Origin: Erwinia pyri
Lineage (GTDB): Bacteria; Pseudomonadota; Gammaproteobacteria; Enterobacterales; Enterobacteriaceae
Length of the DNA stretch: 64,000 nt
Assembly (NCBI RefSeq): GCF_030758455.1
Contig: NZ_CP132353.1
Location: 1,178,001-1,242,000 of the forward strand
Reading direction: 5' to 3'
In this document: positions 28,752-37,895 of the stretch, piece after piece
How the letters are laid out: every line of letters begins with the position of its first letter
How positions within the stretch are numbered: position 1 is the stretch's first letter
The notes under the pieces: model-generated
Told to the model about the DNA's origin: nothing
The model's database searches: none
What the model saw: only the letters and a program-made list of their open reading frames with translations
Position numbers and translations under genes: made by a program

Positions 28752-30245
28752 ATGGTACCTGTGGTCGCGCTGGTCGGGCGTCCCAATGTGGGAAAATCCA
28801 CCCTGTTTAACCGTTTAACGCGCACGCGAGATGCGCTGGTGGCGGATTTTCCTGGGCTAACGCGTGACCGCAAGTATGGTCGTGCTGAAGTGGAAGGGCA
28901 GGAGTTTATCTGCATCGATACCGGCGGTATTGATGGCAACGAAGAGGGCGTGGAAACACGCATGGCCGAGCAGTCACTGTTGGCGATTGAAGAAGCTGAC
29001 GTGGTGCTGTTTATGGTTGATGCCCGTGCGGGCCTGATGCCAGCCGATAAGGCCATTGCCCAGCACCTGCGTTCGCGTCAGAAACCCACTTTCATTGTCG
29101 CCAACAAAACCGACGGAATGGATCCTGATGCTGCCGTTGTCGATTTCTATTCGCTGGGATTAGGCGATATCCACGCTATCGCCGCTTCTCACGGACGTGG
29201 CGTAACCAGCCTGCTGGAAACGGTACTGCTCCCCTATATGGATGAGGTTGTTGAAGCCGCGCCGCTGACGGAAGAAGAGGAGAACGCCGCTTACTGGGCC
29301 GATCTGGAAGCCGCAGAGAAGGATGAGCAGGAAGCCGCCGAAGCGGAAGAAGATTTTAACCCGCTGGATCTGCCGATCAAGCTGGCGATTGTAGGTCGAC
29401 CAAACGTCGGTAAATCAACGCTGACTAACCGCATTCTTGGTGAAGATCGTGTGGTGGTGTATGACATGCCCGGCACCACGCGCGACAGTATCTATATTCC
29501 GATGGAGCGCGATGGTCGCGAATATATCCTGATTGATACGGCTGGCGTGCGTAAGCGCGGCAAAATCACTGAAACTGTAGAGAAATTCTCGGTTATCAAG
29601 ACGCTGCAGGCGATTGAAGACGCTAACGTCGTAATGCTGGTTATCGATGCCCATGAAGGGATTTCCGATCAGGATCTCTCCCTGCTTGGGTTTATCCTTA
29701 ACAGCGGACGTTCGCTGGTGATCGTGGTCAATAAATGGGATGGCCTGTCACAGGAAGTGCGTGACGAAGTGAAAGAGACGCTGGACTTCCGTCTGGGCTT
29801 TATCGACTTTGCCCGCATTCACTTTATCTCTGCCCTGCATGGCAGCGGCGTGGGTAACCTGTTTGAGTCAGTCACAGAAGCTTATGACTGTTCAACGCGC
29901 CGCGTCAGCACCTCTCTGCTGACCCGTATCATGAATATGGCAGCCGACGATCACCAGCCGCCGCTGGTACGTGGCCGCCGCGTGAAGTTGAAATATGCTC
30001 ATGCGGGTGGCTATAACCCACCGATAGTGGTTATTCATGGTAACCAGGTGAAAGACCTGGCGGATTCCTACAAGCGCTACCTGATGAACTACTTCCGCCG
30101 CTCGCTGGAAGTGATGGGAACGCCAATCCGCATCCAGTTCAAAGAAGGGGATAACCCTTATGAAGGGAAGCGTAACCTGCTGACACCAAACCAGCAGCGC
30201 AAACGTAAACGTTTGATGAGTCATTTAAAGAAAAACAAACGTTAA
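28752..30245 (+). CDS. der: GTPase Der (EngA), ribosome biogenesis
   Basis: This tandem-GTPase protein is needed for 50S subunit maturation. Two complete G domains each show G1 (GRPNVGKST at about 9 and 216), G3 and G4 (NKTD in the first, NKWD in the second), joined by an acidic linker (about 170-205), and a KH-like C-terminal domain. Length is 497 residues. The start has TGAGG upstream. Confidence 0.97.
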   Translation: MVPVVALVGRPNVGKSTLFNRLTRTRDALVADFPGLTRDRKYGRAEVEGQEFICIDTGGIDGNEEGVETRMAEQSLLAIEEADVVLFMVDARAGLMPADKAIAQHLRSRQKPTFIVANKTDGMDPDAAVVDFYSLGLGDIHAIAASHGRGVTSLLETVLLPYMDEVVEAAPLTEEEENAAYWADLEAAEKDEQEAAEAEEDFNPLDLPIKLAIVGRPNVGKSTLTNRILGEDRVVVYDMPGTTRDSIYIPMERDGREYILIDTAGVRKRGKITETVEKFSVIKTLQAIEDANVVMLVIDAHEGISDQDLSLLGFILNSGRSLVIVVNKWDGLSQEVRDEVKETLDFRLGFIDFARIHFISALHGSGVGNLFESVTEAYDCSTRRVSTSLLTRIMNMAADDHQPPLVRGRRVKLKYAHAGGYNPPIVVIHGNQVKDLADSYKRYLMNYFRRSLEVMGTPIRIQFKEGDNPYEGKRNLLTPNQQRKRKRLMSHLKKNKR

Positions 30246-30250
30246 TCCGC

Positions 30251-30277
30251 AAGGGGGCCTGATGGTCCCCTTTGTTT
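30251..30277 (+). terminator. terminator of der
   Basis: An imperfect stem AAGGGGGCC / GGTCCCCTT with loop TGAT lies six bases after der, with TTTGTTTTAT following. Confidence 0.7.
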
Positions 30278-30302
30278 TATGTCAGCTATCCGGGAGAGTA
30301 AC

Positions 30303-30530
30303 ATGAGCCAACCCTGTCCTTTGTGCCACCAGCCCCTGACGTCACTGGCAACGCACTTTCATTGTGCGGAATGTAGCCACGATTTTGCGAAGCAGGCCAT
30401 TTGTCCCGACTGCAGGCAACCTGTTCAGATCCTGAAAGCCTGCGGCGCCGTGGACTATTTTTGCCCTGCAGGACATGGCCTGATTTCAAAAAAGCGAATA
30501 GAGTTTGTGCCATTATCAGAAACTTTATGA
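30303..30530 (+). CDS. yfgJ: zinc-ribbon protein YfgJ
   Basis: A 75-residue protein with paired cysteine motifs (CPLC, CAEC, CPDC, CPAGHG) that form two zinc ribbons. Orthologues lie next to der in enterobacteria; their function is not known. ATG 30303 follows GGGAGAG; the frame is open upstream to 30279 but has no ribosome site there. It is the last gene before the accessory block. Confidence 0.85.
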   Translation: MSQPCPLCHQPLTSLATHFHCAECSHDFAKQAICPDCRQPVQILKACGAVDYFCPAGHGLISKKRIEFVPLSETL

Positions 30531-31053
30531 GTGTTGATATTTCCACGCCTGCGATTAATCTTTCATCACTGCTTTTTTTTTAGCCGCCCGGCACTACTCT
30601 TATTAAGTTACCTGCTGTTTAGTTATCTTATTTCCACTGGAAAGTCAGCTCTCTCTCTATAAATAAAACCCTACGGTATTTGCCGCTATTGGTTTCTCAC
30701 TATTAATAAAGATAAACAATTCTTTTAAGTAATGATTTCTGATGGTTTTTATCGCGCGGAATGGCGTTTGCAAAAAACGGCGAAAGAATGAGGTTTGTTA
30801 ACTTTCTGTTTATTTATTTATGAACCACGTGGTACAATTTTTTGGTTAACCTGGGTTGCCACACCGCCGCATGGCGCGGCAGCCGTGGCTTTGGTTGACA
30901 GTGGACGGGATAAGCCCGTAGCGAATTGTTAATGAATTTAGTGTCTAAAGATAATTTTCCTCTCCCTCCGTTACCCGCCAACCCTGGCAAAAGTGGTAGA
31001 GAACCAGAGCGAAGATTGTGCTGAAGCCCTAGTCAGTCAGGAGTATTTTTACC
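30531..31053. other. 523-bp AT-rich leader before the PQQ dehydrogenase
   Basis: No gene is supported here. It is visibly AT-rich at 30560-30840. It contains the palindrome ACCACGTGGT (30824-30833) overlapping GGTACAAT, a possible -10 region, and a GC-rich imperfect hairpin near 30855-30890. A long transcribed leader for the downstream dehydrogenase with regulatory structure is possible but unproven. Confidence 0.5.
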
Positions 31054-33486
31054 ATGTCTCAAATGAATGCCCGGCCCTCGAAAGGGCTGAGCCTGTGGTG
31101 CGTCGTGCTGGGGTTAGTCTTACTGGCAACCGGCCTTTTCTTTGTGATTGCTGGTGGAAAACTGGTTTCACTGGGCGGGAGCTGGTATTTCGTCATTGCC
31201 GGTCTCTTCACCGTGCTTTCTGCTATTCAGTTCTTCCGCCGTAAATCCTCAGCCGTACTGATTTTTGCCCTGGTGTTTATTGGTTCGGCAATCTGGGCGC
31301 TACAGGAAGTCGGGATTGATTTCTGGCCGCTGGTATCCCGTCTGATGACCCTTGCCGGGCTGCTGCTGCTGGCGCTGATCACGCTGCCTGCGCTGCGTAA
31401 GCGTGAAGGCAAACCCTCTGCGGCTAAACCGGTCTGGGCAATTTCTGCCCTGTTAGCTGTGGGCATGGTGGCTACCCTGGTGGGCATGTTCCAGCCGCAT
31501 CCTGTAGTGGCTAACGGCGAGGAACTGCCGCTGAAGCCGGTTGATAAAGCCTCCGAGCAGAAAAACTGGGACAACTACGGTAATACGCCTGGCGGCAGCC
31601 GTTTTGTTGCGCTGGACCAGATCACCCGCGATAACGTGAAAGATCTGAAAGTAGCCTGGACTTTCCATACGGGCGATATACCAGAAAGCCCTACCGGGAA
31701 TGGTGCTGAAGATCAGCAGACGCCGTTGCAAATCGGCGATGTGCTTTATCTCTGTACGCCACATAACAATGTCATAGCGGTTAATGCCGATACCGGTAAA
31801 GAGATCTGGAAGCGTGAAGTTAATGCCCAGGCAGAAGTCTGGAACCGCTGCCGCGGACTGGCTTATTTCGACGCGACGAAACCGCTGACTCAGCCCACTG
31901 CGCCTGATTCAACGCCGGTGACCGCGGTTTCACTGCCTGCGGGTGATACCTGCCAGCGTCGCCTGCTGATGAACACCATTGATGCGCGCCTGATCGCCGT
32001 TAACGCCGACAATGGCGAACTCTGTCAGAGCTTTGGCAACAAAGGCGTGGTCGATCTGAAAGCGGGTCTGGGTGATGCTCAGGATCCTAAATATCAGCTG
32101 ACCTCTGCGCCAACCCTGGCGGGAACTACCGTAGTGGTAGGGGGCCGTGTTGCCGATAATGTTCAGACTGATATGCCAGGCGGTGTACTGCGTGGTTTCG
32201 ATGTGATCACCGGTGAGGTGCGCTGGGCATTCGATGCCGGTAACGAAGATCCGAACTACAAGTTGAAAGCAGGTGAGCATTACACCCGCAGTACGCCAAA
32301 CTCCTGGGCTCCAATGTCCTATGACCCGGCGATGAATACGGTATTCCTGCCAATGGGAAGCTCATCAGTAGACCTGTGGGGCGCTAACCGTACGCCGTTA
32401 GATCATAAATATGGGGCTTCTATTCTGGCTCTTGATGCCACCACCGGTAAAGAAAAGTGGGTTTACCAGACCGTTCATAACGACCTGTGGGACTTTGATA
32501 TCCCTATGCAGCCGAGCCTGATCGATTTCCCACAAAAAGCGGGCGGTACTAAACCTGCCGTGGTATTTGGTACCAAAGCGGGTCAGGTCTATGTACTGGA
32601 TCGTATGACCGGTAAGCCGCTGACGGAAGTTAAAGAATTTCCTGTTAAAAAAGGGAATATTCCGGGCGAAGGCTATCCTGATACTCAGCCTAAATCAGTG
32701 GGCATGCCGCAGATTGGCGCGGAAACGCTGAAAGAGTCTGATATGTGGGGCGCCACGCCATTCGATCAGCTTGTGTGCCGCATTGCTTTCAAATCAATGC
32801 GTTATGATGGACTGTATACCGTTCCGGGCACCGATAAATCGCTGAGCTTCCCGGGTTCACTGGGTGGCATGAACTGGGGCAGCCTCTCTACTGACCCTAA
32901 CAACGATCTGATCTTTGTAAACGATATGCGTCTGGGCCTCTGGGTACAGATGATCCCGGCTAACACGGGCGCTATCGCTCGTGGCAGCAATGGCGGCGAA
33001 GCAATCAACACCGGTATGGGTGCTGTGCCGTTGAAAGGGACGCCTTATGCGGTGAATAAGAACCGCTTTATGTCGCCGCTGGGCATTCCTTGCCAGAAAC
33101 CGCCATTTGGCACGCTTTCAGCTATTAACCTGAAAACGCAGAAGCTGGTGTGGCAGGTTCCGCTGGGCACCGTGCAGGATACCGGTCCGTTTGGTATTAA
33201 GATGCACGCGCAGATGCCAATTGGTATGCCGTCACTGGGTGGTTCACTGGCCACGCAGGGTGGGCTGGTGTTTATCGCCGGTACGCAGGACTACTATCTG
33301 CGTGCATTCGATACCGCAACCGGTAAAGAGGTGTGGAAAGCCCGTCTGCCAGTCGGTAGCCAGGGCGGCCCTATCAGCTATAAGTCGCCGAAAACAGGTA
33401 AGCAGTACATCCTGATCTCTGCGGGCGGTGCGCGTCAGTCACCAGATCGCGGTGATTATGTGATCGCCTACGCACTGGACAAGTAA
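31054..33486 (+). CDS. membrane-bound PQQ-dependent glucose/quinate/shikimate-type dehydrogenase
   Basis: This quinoprotein oxidises a sugar or polyol on the periplasmic face and passes electrons to ubiquinone. Five membrane helices (about 1-150) precede an eight-blade propeller. The PQQ-site segment TVHNDLWDFDIPMQPS has the catalytic Asp equivalent to E. coli Gcd Asp466. At the position of Gcd His262, three residues before CRG, this protein has Trp (EVWNRCRG), a difference that argues against plain glucose dehydrogenase. Its 810 residues are close to quinate/shikimate dehydrogenases. No PQQ synthesis genes are in the window. It starts the accessory block with SD AGGAG upstream of ATG 31054. 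Confidence 0.85.
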   Translation: MSQMNARPSKGLSLWCVVLGLVLLATGLFFVIAGGKLVSLGGSWYFVIAGLFTVLSAIQFFRRKSSAVLIFALVFIGSAIWALQEVGIDFWPLVSRLMTLAGLLLLALITLPALRKREGKPSAAKPVWAISALLAVGMVATLVGMFQPHPVVANGEELPLKPVDKASEQKNWDNYGNTPGGSRFVALDQITRDNVKDLKVAWTFHTGDIPESPTGNGAEDQQTPLQIGDVLYLCTPHNNVIAVNADTGKEIWKREVNAQAEVWNRCRGLAYFDATKPLTQPTAPDSTPVTAVSLPAGDTCQRRLLMNTIDARLIAVNADNGELCQSFGNKGVVDLKAGLGDAQDPKYQLTSAPTLAGTTVVVGGRVADNVQTDMPGGVLRGFDVITGEVRWAFDAGNEDPNYKLKAGEHYTRSTPNSWAPMSYDPAMNTVFLPMGSSSVDLWGANRTPLDHKYGASILALDATTGKEKWVYQTVHNDLWDFDIPMQPSLIDFPQKAGGTKPAVVFGTKAGQVYVLDRMTGKPLTEVKEFPVKKGNIPGEGYPDTQPKSVGMPQIGAETLKESDMWGATPFDQLVCRIAFKSMRYDGLYTVPGTDKSLSFPGSLGGMNWGSLSTDPNNDLIFVNDMRLGLWVQMIPANTGAIARGSNGGEAINTGMGAVPLKGTPYAVNKNRFMSPLGIPCQKPPFGTLSAINLKTQKLVWQVPLGTVQDTGPFGIKMHAQMPIGMPSLGGSLATQGGLVFIAGTQDYYLRAFDTATGKEVWKARLPVGSQGGPISYKSPKTGKQYILISAGGARQSPDRGDYVIAYALDK

Positions 33487-33530
33487 GCGCGTAAAAGCAT
33501 AACGCTGAACAAAGTCTCTTCATGAGCGCA

Positions 33531-33581
33531 ACTGCACCCCAAAAGTTGGATACCCAACTGAGTAAGGTGCAGTTTTTTATG
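33531..33581. repeat. nested inverted repeat after the dehydrogenase: terminator or IS150-type end
   Basis: AACTGCACC and GGTGCAGTT (9 bp, perfect) enclose AGTTGG/CCAACT, and a run of six T closes the structure. It could serve as the dehydrogenase terminator. The left part, TGCACCCCAAAAGTTGGA, also resembles terminal repeats of IS3-family (IS150 group) elements. No transposase remains in the 342-bp gap (33487-33828), whose remaining part is AT-rich and otherwise without recognised content. Confidence 0.5.
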
Positions 33582-33828
33582 GCCAGCTAAAAGGTTCCAG
33601 CTATGAAGCCACCTGTCAGGACTTCATACGGCTCTGCGGTTTAATATGCAGATAAGGTCGATATTAATCTTAATTTTTAAATTAGTGTGTCGGCGGCGGA
33701 AGGGTTATTACGTAATACTGGTTTCTAAATGTTTTAGGTTTTTTCTACTTGTTTTACAGGGATGTATATCAATAATTGCCTGGTATTTACAGGGTTTGCT
33801 TTTTTAGATCTGTTAATGTCTGTCACGG

Positions 33829-35541
33829 ATGACGTCGAGCATGGAATGCAACTTAATATCCCATAGCAATAAATATTTTCTGCTGTCTGTTTTTTCAGTT
33901 CTGGCGTTTTCTGCCAACGTCCCCTCTCTCTGTGCCGCCCCGGGCGATGAGCAATTTATTCTTCAGCAGCAGCGTCAGCAGGCGCTGCAAGAGCAACTGA
34001 CTCCCCCCGTTCCCGATGTACGCTTATCCGCACCCACGACGGCTTCCGGAAAAATTACTTTCCCCCTCGAAACGCCCTGTTTCAGAATTAATCATGTGAC
34101 GCTGAGAGGCCAGGCGGCGCTGCCGCACTGGTTGCCGCTGCAAAAGCTGGCGGATCGGGCGGTGGGAAAATGCCTCGGTAGTCGGGGGATTAACCTGCTG
34201 ATGAGTTCGCTGCAGAACCGGATTATTTATCACGGCTGGACAACTACCCGCGTACTCGCTCCCGCGCAGGATTTGAAAAGCGGAGATCTGCAACTGGCGA
34301 TACTGCCCGGTAAAATTCGCCACGTGGTCATGACGCCGCAGAGCAGCCGCTGGTTCTGGCCCTACAGCGCTTTTCCCGCCCATGACGGCAATCTGCTTGA
34401 TTTGCGTGATATTGAACAGGGGCTGGAGAACCTGCAGCGCCTGCCAACCGTTCAGGCAGAGATGGAAATTGTTCCGGCGGAACAGCCGGGCGAGAGCGAT
34501 ATTGTGATTTCCCGCCAGCAGAGCAAGTTCTGGCGCCTTGGTCTGTCGCTGGATGATTCCGGCACCGTTGCCACCGGACGCTACCAGGGCGGGGTGACGC
34601 TCTCCCTTGATAATCCGTTGGCGCTCAGCGATCTCTTCTGGTTTTCGCTAACCCACGACTTACAGCCCGGCGGGGAGAAGAGCAACCAGAACCTCAGCGC
34701 CTGGTGGTCTGTACCGGTGGGGTGGTGGTCGCTCTCACTGACCGGCAGCGACTATCACTATCATCAGACGGTTGCTGGCCTGACGGAAGATTACCGTTAT
34801 GCGGGCAAAAGCCAGAGCCTGGGTGCCCAGCTCAGCCGGGTGCTGCACCGTAGCAGCGCGCAAAAAACCACCCTGACGTATGACGTGCAAACCCGCACCA
34901 CCCGCAACTATATCAACGATACCGAAGTGGAAGTGCAGCGTCGCCACGTCTCCTCGTGGAAGGCGGGGCTTCAGCACCGGCACTTTATTGGCCCGGCGAC
35001 GCTGGATGCGGGGCTCAGCTATCAGCGCGGCACCCGATGGTTTGGCGCGCAACCTGCGCCGGAAGAGTTGTTTGATGAAGGCACGGCGCTCGGCCGCATT
35101 CTGCGTACCGATGCCCGCCTGAGCCTGCCGTTTGCGCTGGCCGGAGAAAACTTCCGCTATGACGTGGCCTGGCAGCGCCAGACCAGTACTACGCCGTTAA
35201 CCACCCAGGATCAGTTTTCAATTGGTGGCCGCTGGACGGTACGGGGTTTTGACGGTGAGCGAACCCTCAACGCCGATCGTGGCTGGACAGTGCGCAACGA
35301 TTTATCCTGGCGGCTACCGCTGCCGGGAAGCGAGTTTTACCTGGCCGCCGATTACGGCGAAGTGGCCGGTAAGGGTACGGAATATCTGGTGGGTAATCAT
35401 CTGGCTGGCGGTGCGGCAGGGCTGCGCGGCAACATCTGGAAGGTCAGCTATGACCTCTTTGCTGGCGTACCCTTTTCCAGACCGGAAGGGTTCAAAACCA
35501 GCCCGGCCACTTTTGGCTTCAGTCTGAATATGGATATCTGA
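33829..35541 (+). CDS. cdiB: two-partner secretion outer-membrane transporter (CdiB/ShlB family)
   Basis: This TpsB protein would export a giant TpsA/CdiA exoprotein. A signal peptide (about 15-37, ending CAAPGDEQ) is followed by a Gln/Arg-rich N-terminal helix, POTRA domains ([31 protein letters not shown]) and a 16-strand barrel with the family motif [12 protein letters not shown] near residue 465 and a terminal aromatic-poor strand ending NMDI. The frame is intact at 570 residues. The acyltransferase gene starts two bases after the stop. The partner cdiA is reduced to scraps, so the transporter either has no local substrate or serves one elsewhere. Confidence 0.88.
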   Translation: MTSSMECNLISHSNKYFLLSVFSVLAFSANVPSLCAAPGDEQFILQQQRQQALQEQLTPPVPDVRLSAPTTASGKITFPLETPCFRINHVTLRGQAALPHWLPLQKLADRAVGKCLGSRGINLLMSSLQNRIIYHGWTTTRVLAPAQDLKSGDLQLAILPGKIRHVVMTPQSSRWFWPYSAFPAHDGNLLDLRDIEQGLENLQRLPTVQAEMEIVPAEQPGESDIVISRQQSKFWRLGLSLDDSGTVATGRYQGGVTLSLDNPLALSDLFWFSLTHDLQPGGEKSNQNLSAWWSVPVGWWSLSLTGSDYHYHQTVAGLTEDYRYAGKSQSLGAQLSRVLHRSSAQKTTLTYDVQTRTTRNYINDTEVEVQRRHVSSWKAGLQHRHFIGPATLDAGLSYQRGTRWFGAQPAPEELFDEGTALGRILRTDARLSLPFALAGENFRYDVAWQRQTSTTPLTTQDQFSIGGRWTVRGFDGERTLNADRGWTVRNDLSWRLPLPGSEFYLAADYGEVAGKGTEYLVGNHLAGGAAGLRGNIWKVSYDLFAGVPFSRPEGFKTSPATFGFSLNMDI

Positions 35542-35543
35542 CC

Positions 35544-36071
35544 ATGCGTTATAAGGGATTTACGGTACATGCACCGCTGATGCTGGGTGGAGAAGATGGT
35601 GAGGCCGAAATACTGGGCGCCGCCGTCTGGCTGTGGATGCATTCAGATATGCACCGGGATGCACCGCTGCATGTGCTGCCGGTGGTGTTGCTGCCGGTGA
35701 TTAAGCGTCGTCAGTATGTCCTGGTACAGGAAGGCGACCGCCCGGTTTTTTTTCTGAGCTGGGCGTGGATGGATGAAAGCGCGGAGCAGCGTTACCTGAA
35801 CGGGCGGGTAGTCACTCTGCCGGAAGAGGAGTGGTGTTGTGGCGAACGGATGTGGTTTCGGGACTTTATCGCCCCGTTCGGCCATGCACCGCAGATGTTC
35901 CGCCTGCTGCGTGAAGAGATCTTTCCTCATCATATTGCCCGTTCACTCTGGCACCGGGGCGGAGACAAAGGCAGGCGTATTCAAACGTTTTATGGCAGCC
36001 GTGTTACCGGCGATGAGCTGCGGCAATGGAAACAGGCGCATCCGCTGACCCTTGCCTTAACGCAGAACTGA
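35544..36071 (+). CDS. cdiC: HlyC/RtxC-type toxin-activating lysine acyltransferase (CdiC-like)
   Basis: Members of this family move a fatty acyl group from acyl-ACP to lysines of an exported toxin, as HlyC does for haemolysin. The 175-residue protein keeps the family landmarks: ILGAAVWLWMHSDMHRD with the catalytic His (about residue 37, HlyC His23), LSWAWM, and WFRDFIAPFGHA with the catalytic Asp (about 107, HlyC Asp92). It sits between a TpsB gene and a cdiA fragment, the order reported for CDI loci with a cdiC gene. The acyl-accepting CdiA body is missing here. The frame looks fully intact. Confidence 0.85.
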   Translation: MRYKGFTVHAPLMLGGEDGEAEILGAAVWLWMHSDMHRDAPLHVLPVVLLPVIKRRQYVLVQEGDRPVFFLSWAWMDESAEQRYLNGRVVTLPEEEWCCGERMWFRDFIAPFGHAPQMFRLLREEIFPHHIARSLWHRGGDKGRRIQTFYGSRVTGDELRQWKQAHPLTLALTQN

Positions 36072-36925
36072 CCACTCACCCGTTGCTGAAGATAGCCGGA
36101 GCGCAGGCGGGCCAGAACGAACTCAGCAATAATATGTTTGGCGTAACTGGCATGTTGTCACGGATGCTGGCGCAGGAGACGCTGAACTCGGCGGCCATGG
36201 CGGAAGCGGGCAAAGGCGGCGCAAACGAGCAGGCGGCGCTGGCGCTGACCAAAAAGGTAAAAGAAGGACTTGATGCAGTATGCGCGGCAAACCCCAGCTG
36301 CCTGCTTATGGCGATAGTGTCGGCACAGAGTCAGCAGCATGCGGACGGAGCCGGAAGCAAAACGGAAACCGTACCGGTTAACGATGATCTGACGGGTGGC
36401 AGGCTGGTTAATCCGGCGCAGGATGAAAATAAAGGAACGTCGCTGGTTACGCCGGATCAATCAGGTGATCGGGGAGCAGGCCATACCGGGAATACTGAAG
36501 GCGCGCCGGATACGGGCGGGAACAGTACGGTAACGCCGATCCCTGAACAGAATAAAGATGATCTGGCTTATCTGGCAGAGGGTAGAGACAACAGACTGCC
36601 TATCCCTGAACCGACCGTAGCAAGCAATGGATTAAAAATTGAATCAAACAGCAAGCATACGCCGGGCGCGCAAGGATTTAGGCTAAATGCAGGTATTGAA
36701 CCAAAAAACTCTTTAGAGCTTTTTGAAAATTCTATCTCGACAAAAGATCCAAAAATAAGGTTATCTATTGATGGTGAGGGGAATATACATAGATTCTTTA
36801 ATACCAGCAAAGATGGTACAGGCACATTCCATTGGAGTGGTAGTACCGGAGATGGAAAAAATGCATTAGGTAACAGAGAACTTGGGTCTTTTAATAAAGA
36901 AGTTAAAGAACTGAGGGGGAAATGA
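36026..36925 (+). pseudogene. cdiA: C-terminal toxin fragment of cdiA, N-terminus deleted
   Basis: This frame carries only the end of a CdiA/haemagglutinin exoprotein: a pre-toxin-like helical part (about residues 15-100, KIAGAQAGQNELSNNM), a Thr/Gly/Asn-rich linker (about 105-180), then a polymorphic toxin end with RDNRLPIPEPTVASNG, GIEPKNSLELFENSI and GNIHRFF-N14-HWSGST. A normal CdiA exceeds 2,500 residues, so nearly everything, including the secretion signal and repeats, is lost. Homology seems to begin right at the cdiC stop; ATG 36026 lies inside cdiC in another frame, so any product would have about 14 chimeric residues. The activity of this toxin end is not known to me. The last third is more AT-rich than the first. 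Confidence 0.75.
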
Positions 36926-37428
36926 TGATTTTTGGTCAACCATATGAATTTGCTGTTTTTTATGAGTTATTGGAAAAAACAGATGATAACTATTGGAAGT
37001 TTGGCATTTTTATTTTCTTTATTGATGATGATATATATCCAACGAAAGGTTCTAACTATACGTTGTCTATGGCTATGGATTATCTTAAAGATAGTTATCA
37101 GGATGTAATTGATTGCAAAGTATGCTTATTAAATGCTTCGGTGGAAGACAATGTGTTGTTTAAAATGCTTGCTCATTCACATGGTATGTTGCTTAATAGT
37201 GACCCTAATGAGCTCGAAATTTCTAATACTGAAAAACTAGGCGTATTCTTAAGTCCTTTAGAAATTACTGATAATGGATTTTATCTTTTTTATTATCCAG
37301 GTGACCAAGATGAAGAGTATTTAATTTATAGTTCAGATTATGGTAGTACAGCTAAACGGACTGTATTAAAAAAAGGTACGGTTAGTAATGTTCTAGCACA
37401 ACTCCCAAATAAAGATGCGATAAAGTAA
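36922..37428 (+). CDS. cdiI: probable CDI immunity protein (Imm42-like)
   Basis: The gene overlaps the toxin fragment stop by four bases (ATGA), as immunity genes usually do. Its strongly AT-rich composition contrasts with the core genes and is typical of exchanged toxin-immunity cassettes. The 168-residue soluble acidic protein begins MMIFGQPYEFAVFYELLE and has FKFGIFIFFIDDDIYP-like core strands, which resemble the Imm42 family by memory; this match is not certain. The frame is intact, so protection against the matching toxin from neighbours may still be selected. Confidence 0.65.
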   Translation: MMIFGQPYEFAVFYELLEKTDDNYWKFGIFIFFIDDDIYPTKGSNYTLSMAMDYLKDSYQDVIDCKVCLLNASVEDNVLFKMLAHSHGMLLNSDPNELEISNTEKLGVFLSPLEITDNGFYLFYYPGDQDEEYLIYSSDYGSTAKRTVLKKGTVSNVLAQLPNKDAIK

Positions 37429-37429
37429 C

Positions 37430-37744
37430 CTTTATAAACCCCAGCTGATAGTGGAGATAGGGATCCAGGCCGCCAACATCACGAGGACGGAAGGTCAAAT
37501 CCGAGCTACAAATGCCGGTAAAGCCGAGCTGGAAAGGAACGGGATTAAAGAGCCGCAGAAAGGCGCGTTGAAGGGAGCTTGGGCGGAGTACAACGGGAAG
37601 CTGACAGCGACGGACAGCTACAAGACCGCGCAGCAAAAATGGGGAACGGGCGGCGCCAACCAGCAGGCAATCCAGGCGGCCACGGTGGCGATGCAGGCTC
37701 TTGCGGGCGGTAGCATGGCGCAAGCCTCCTCAGATCCTGAGTAA
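37430..37744 (+). pseudogene. second cdiA fragment (haemagglutinin-region scrap)
   Basis: From about 37436 the frame reads KPQLIVEIGIQAANITRTEG and continues with RATNAGKAELERNGIKEPQKG and GTGGANQQAIQAATVAMQALAGG, which is the well-conserved region of CdiA/FhaB proteins just upstream of the pre-toxin domain. It ends after SSDPE in a stop. It is in the same orientation but lies downstream of the immunity gene, with no start of its own at the proper place. It is best read as the 3' remainder of an older or displaced cdiA copy. Confidence 0.7.
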
Positions 37745-37895
37745 AATTCTGAGCAAGATAGATCCCGGCGTTGGCCGTGATCTTTTACCTGTAGACCGGC
37801 CCAGCTTGGATCTGCTGACTGCGAATGCAGGTATATAACGATTCTATCCACAAACAGGGAATGACCTGTCACAACAAATGAGTAAGGAATACACC

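Noticed and set aside
31054..33486. Naming the dehydrogenase gcd
   Set aside because: The Trp at the His262 position and the 810-residue length make the substrate uncertain.
36026..36070. Full-length genuine start of cdiA at ATG 36026
   Set aside because: It lies inside cdiC in another frame and has no signal peptide; the real cdiA start is deleted.
33829..36071. Type V haemolysin system (shlBA) rather than CDI
   Set aside because: The following acyltransferase, CdiA-type tail with toxin end and overlapping immunity gene fit CDI; no haemolysin gene is present.
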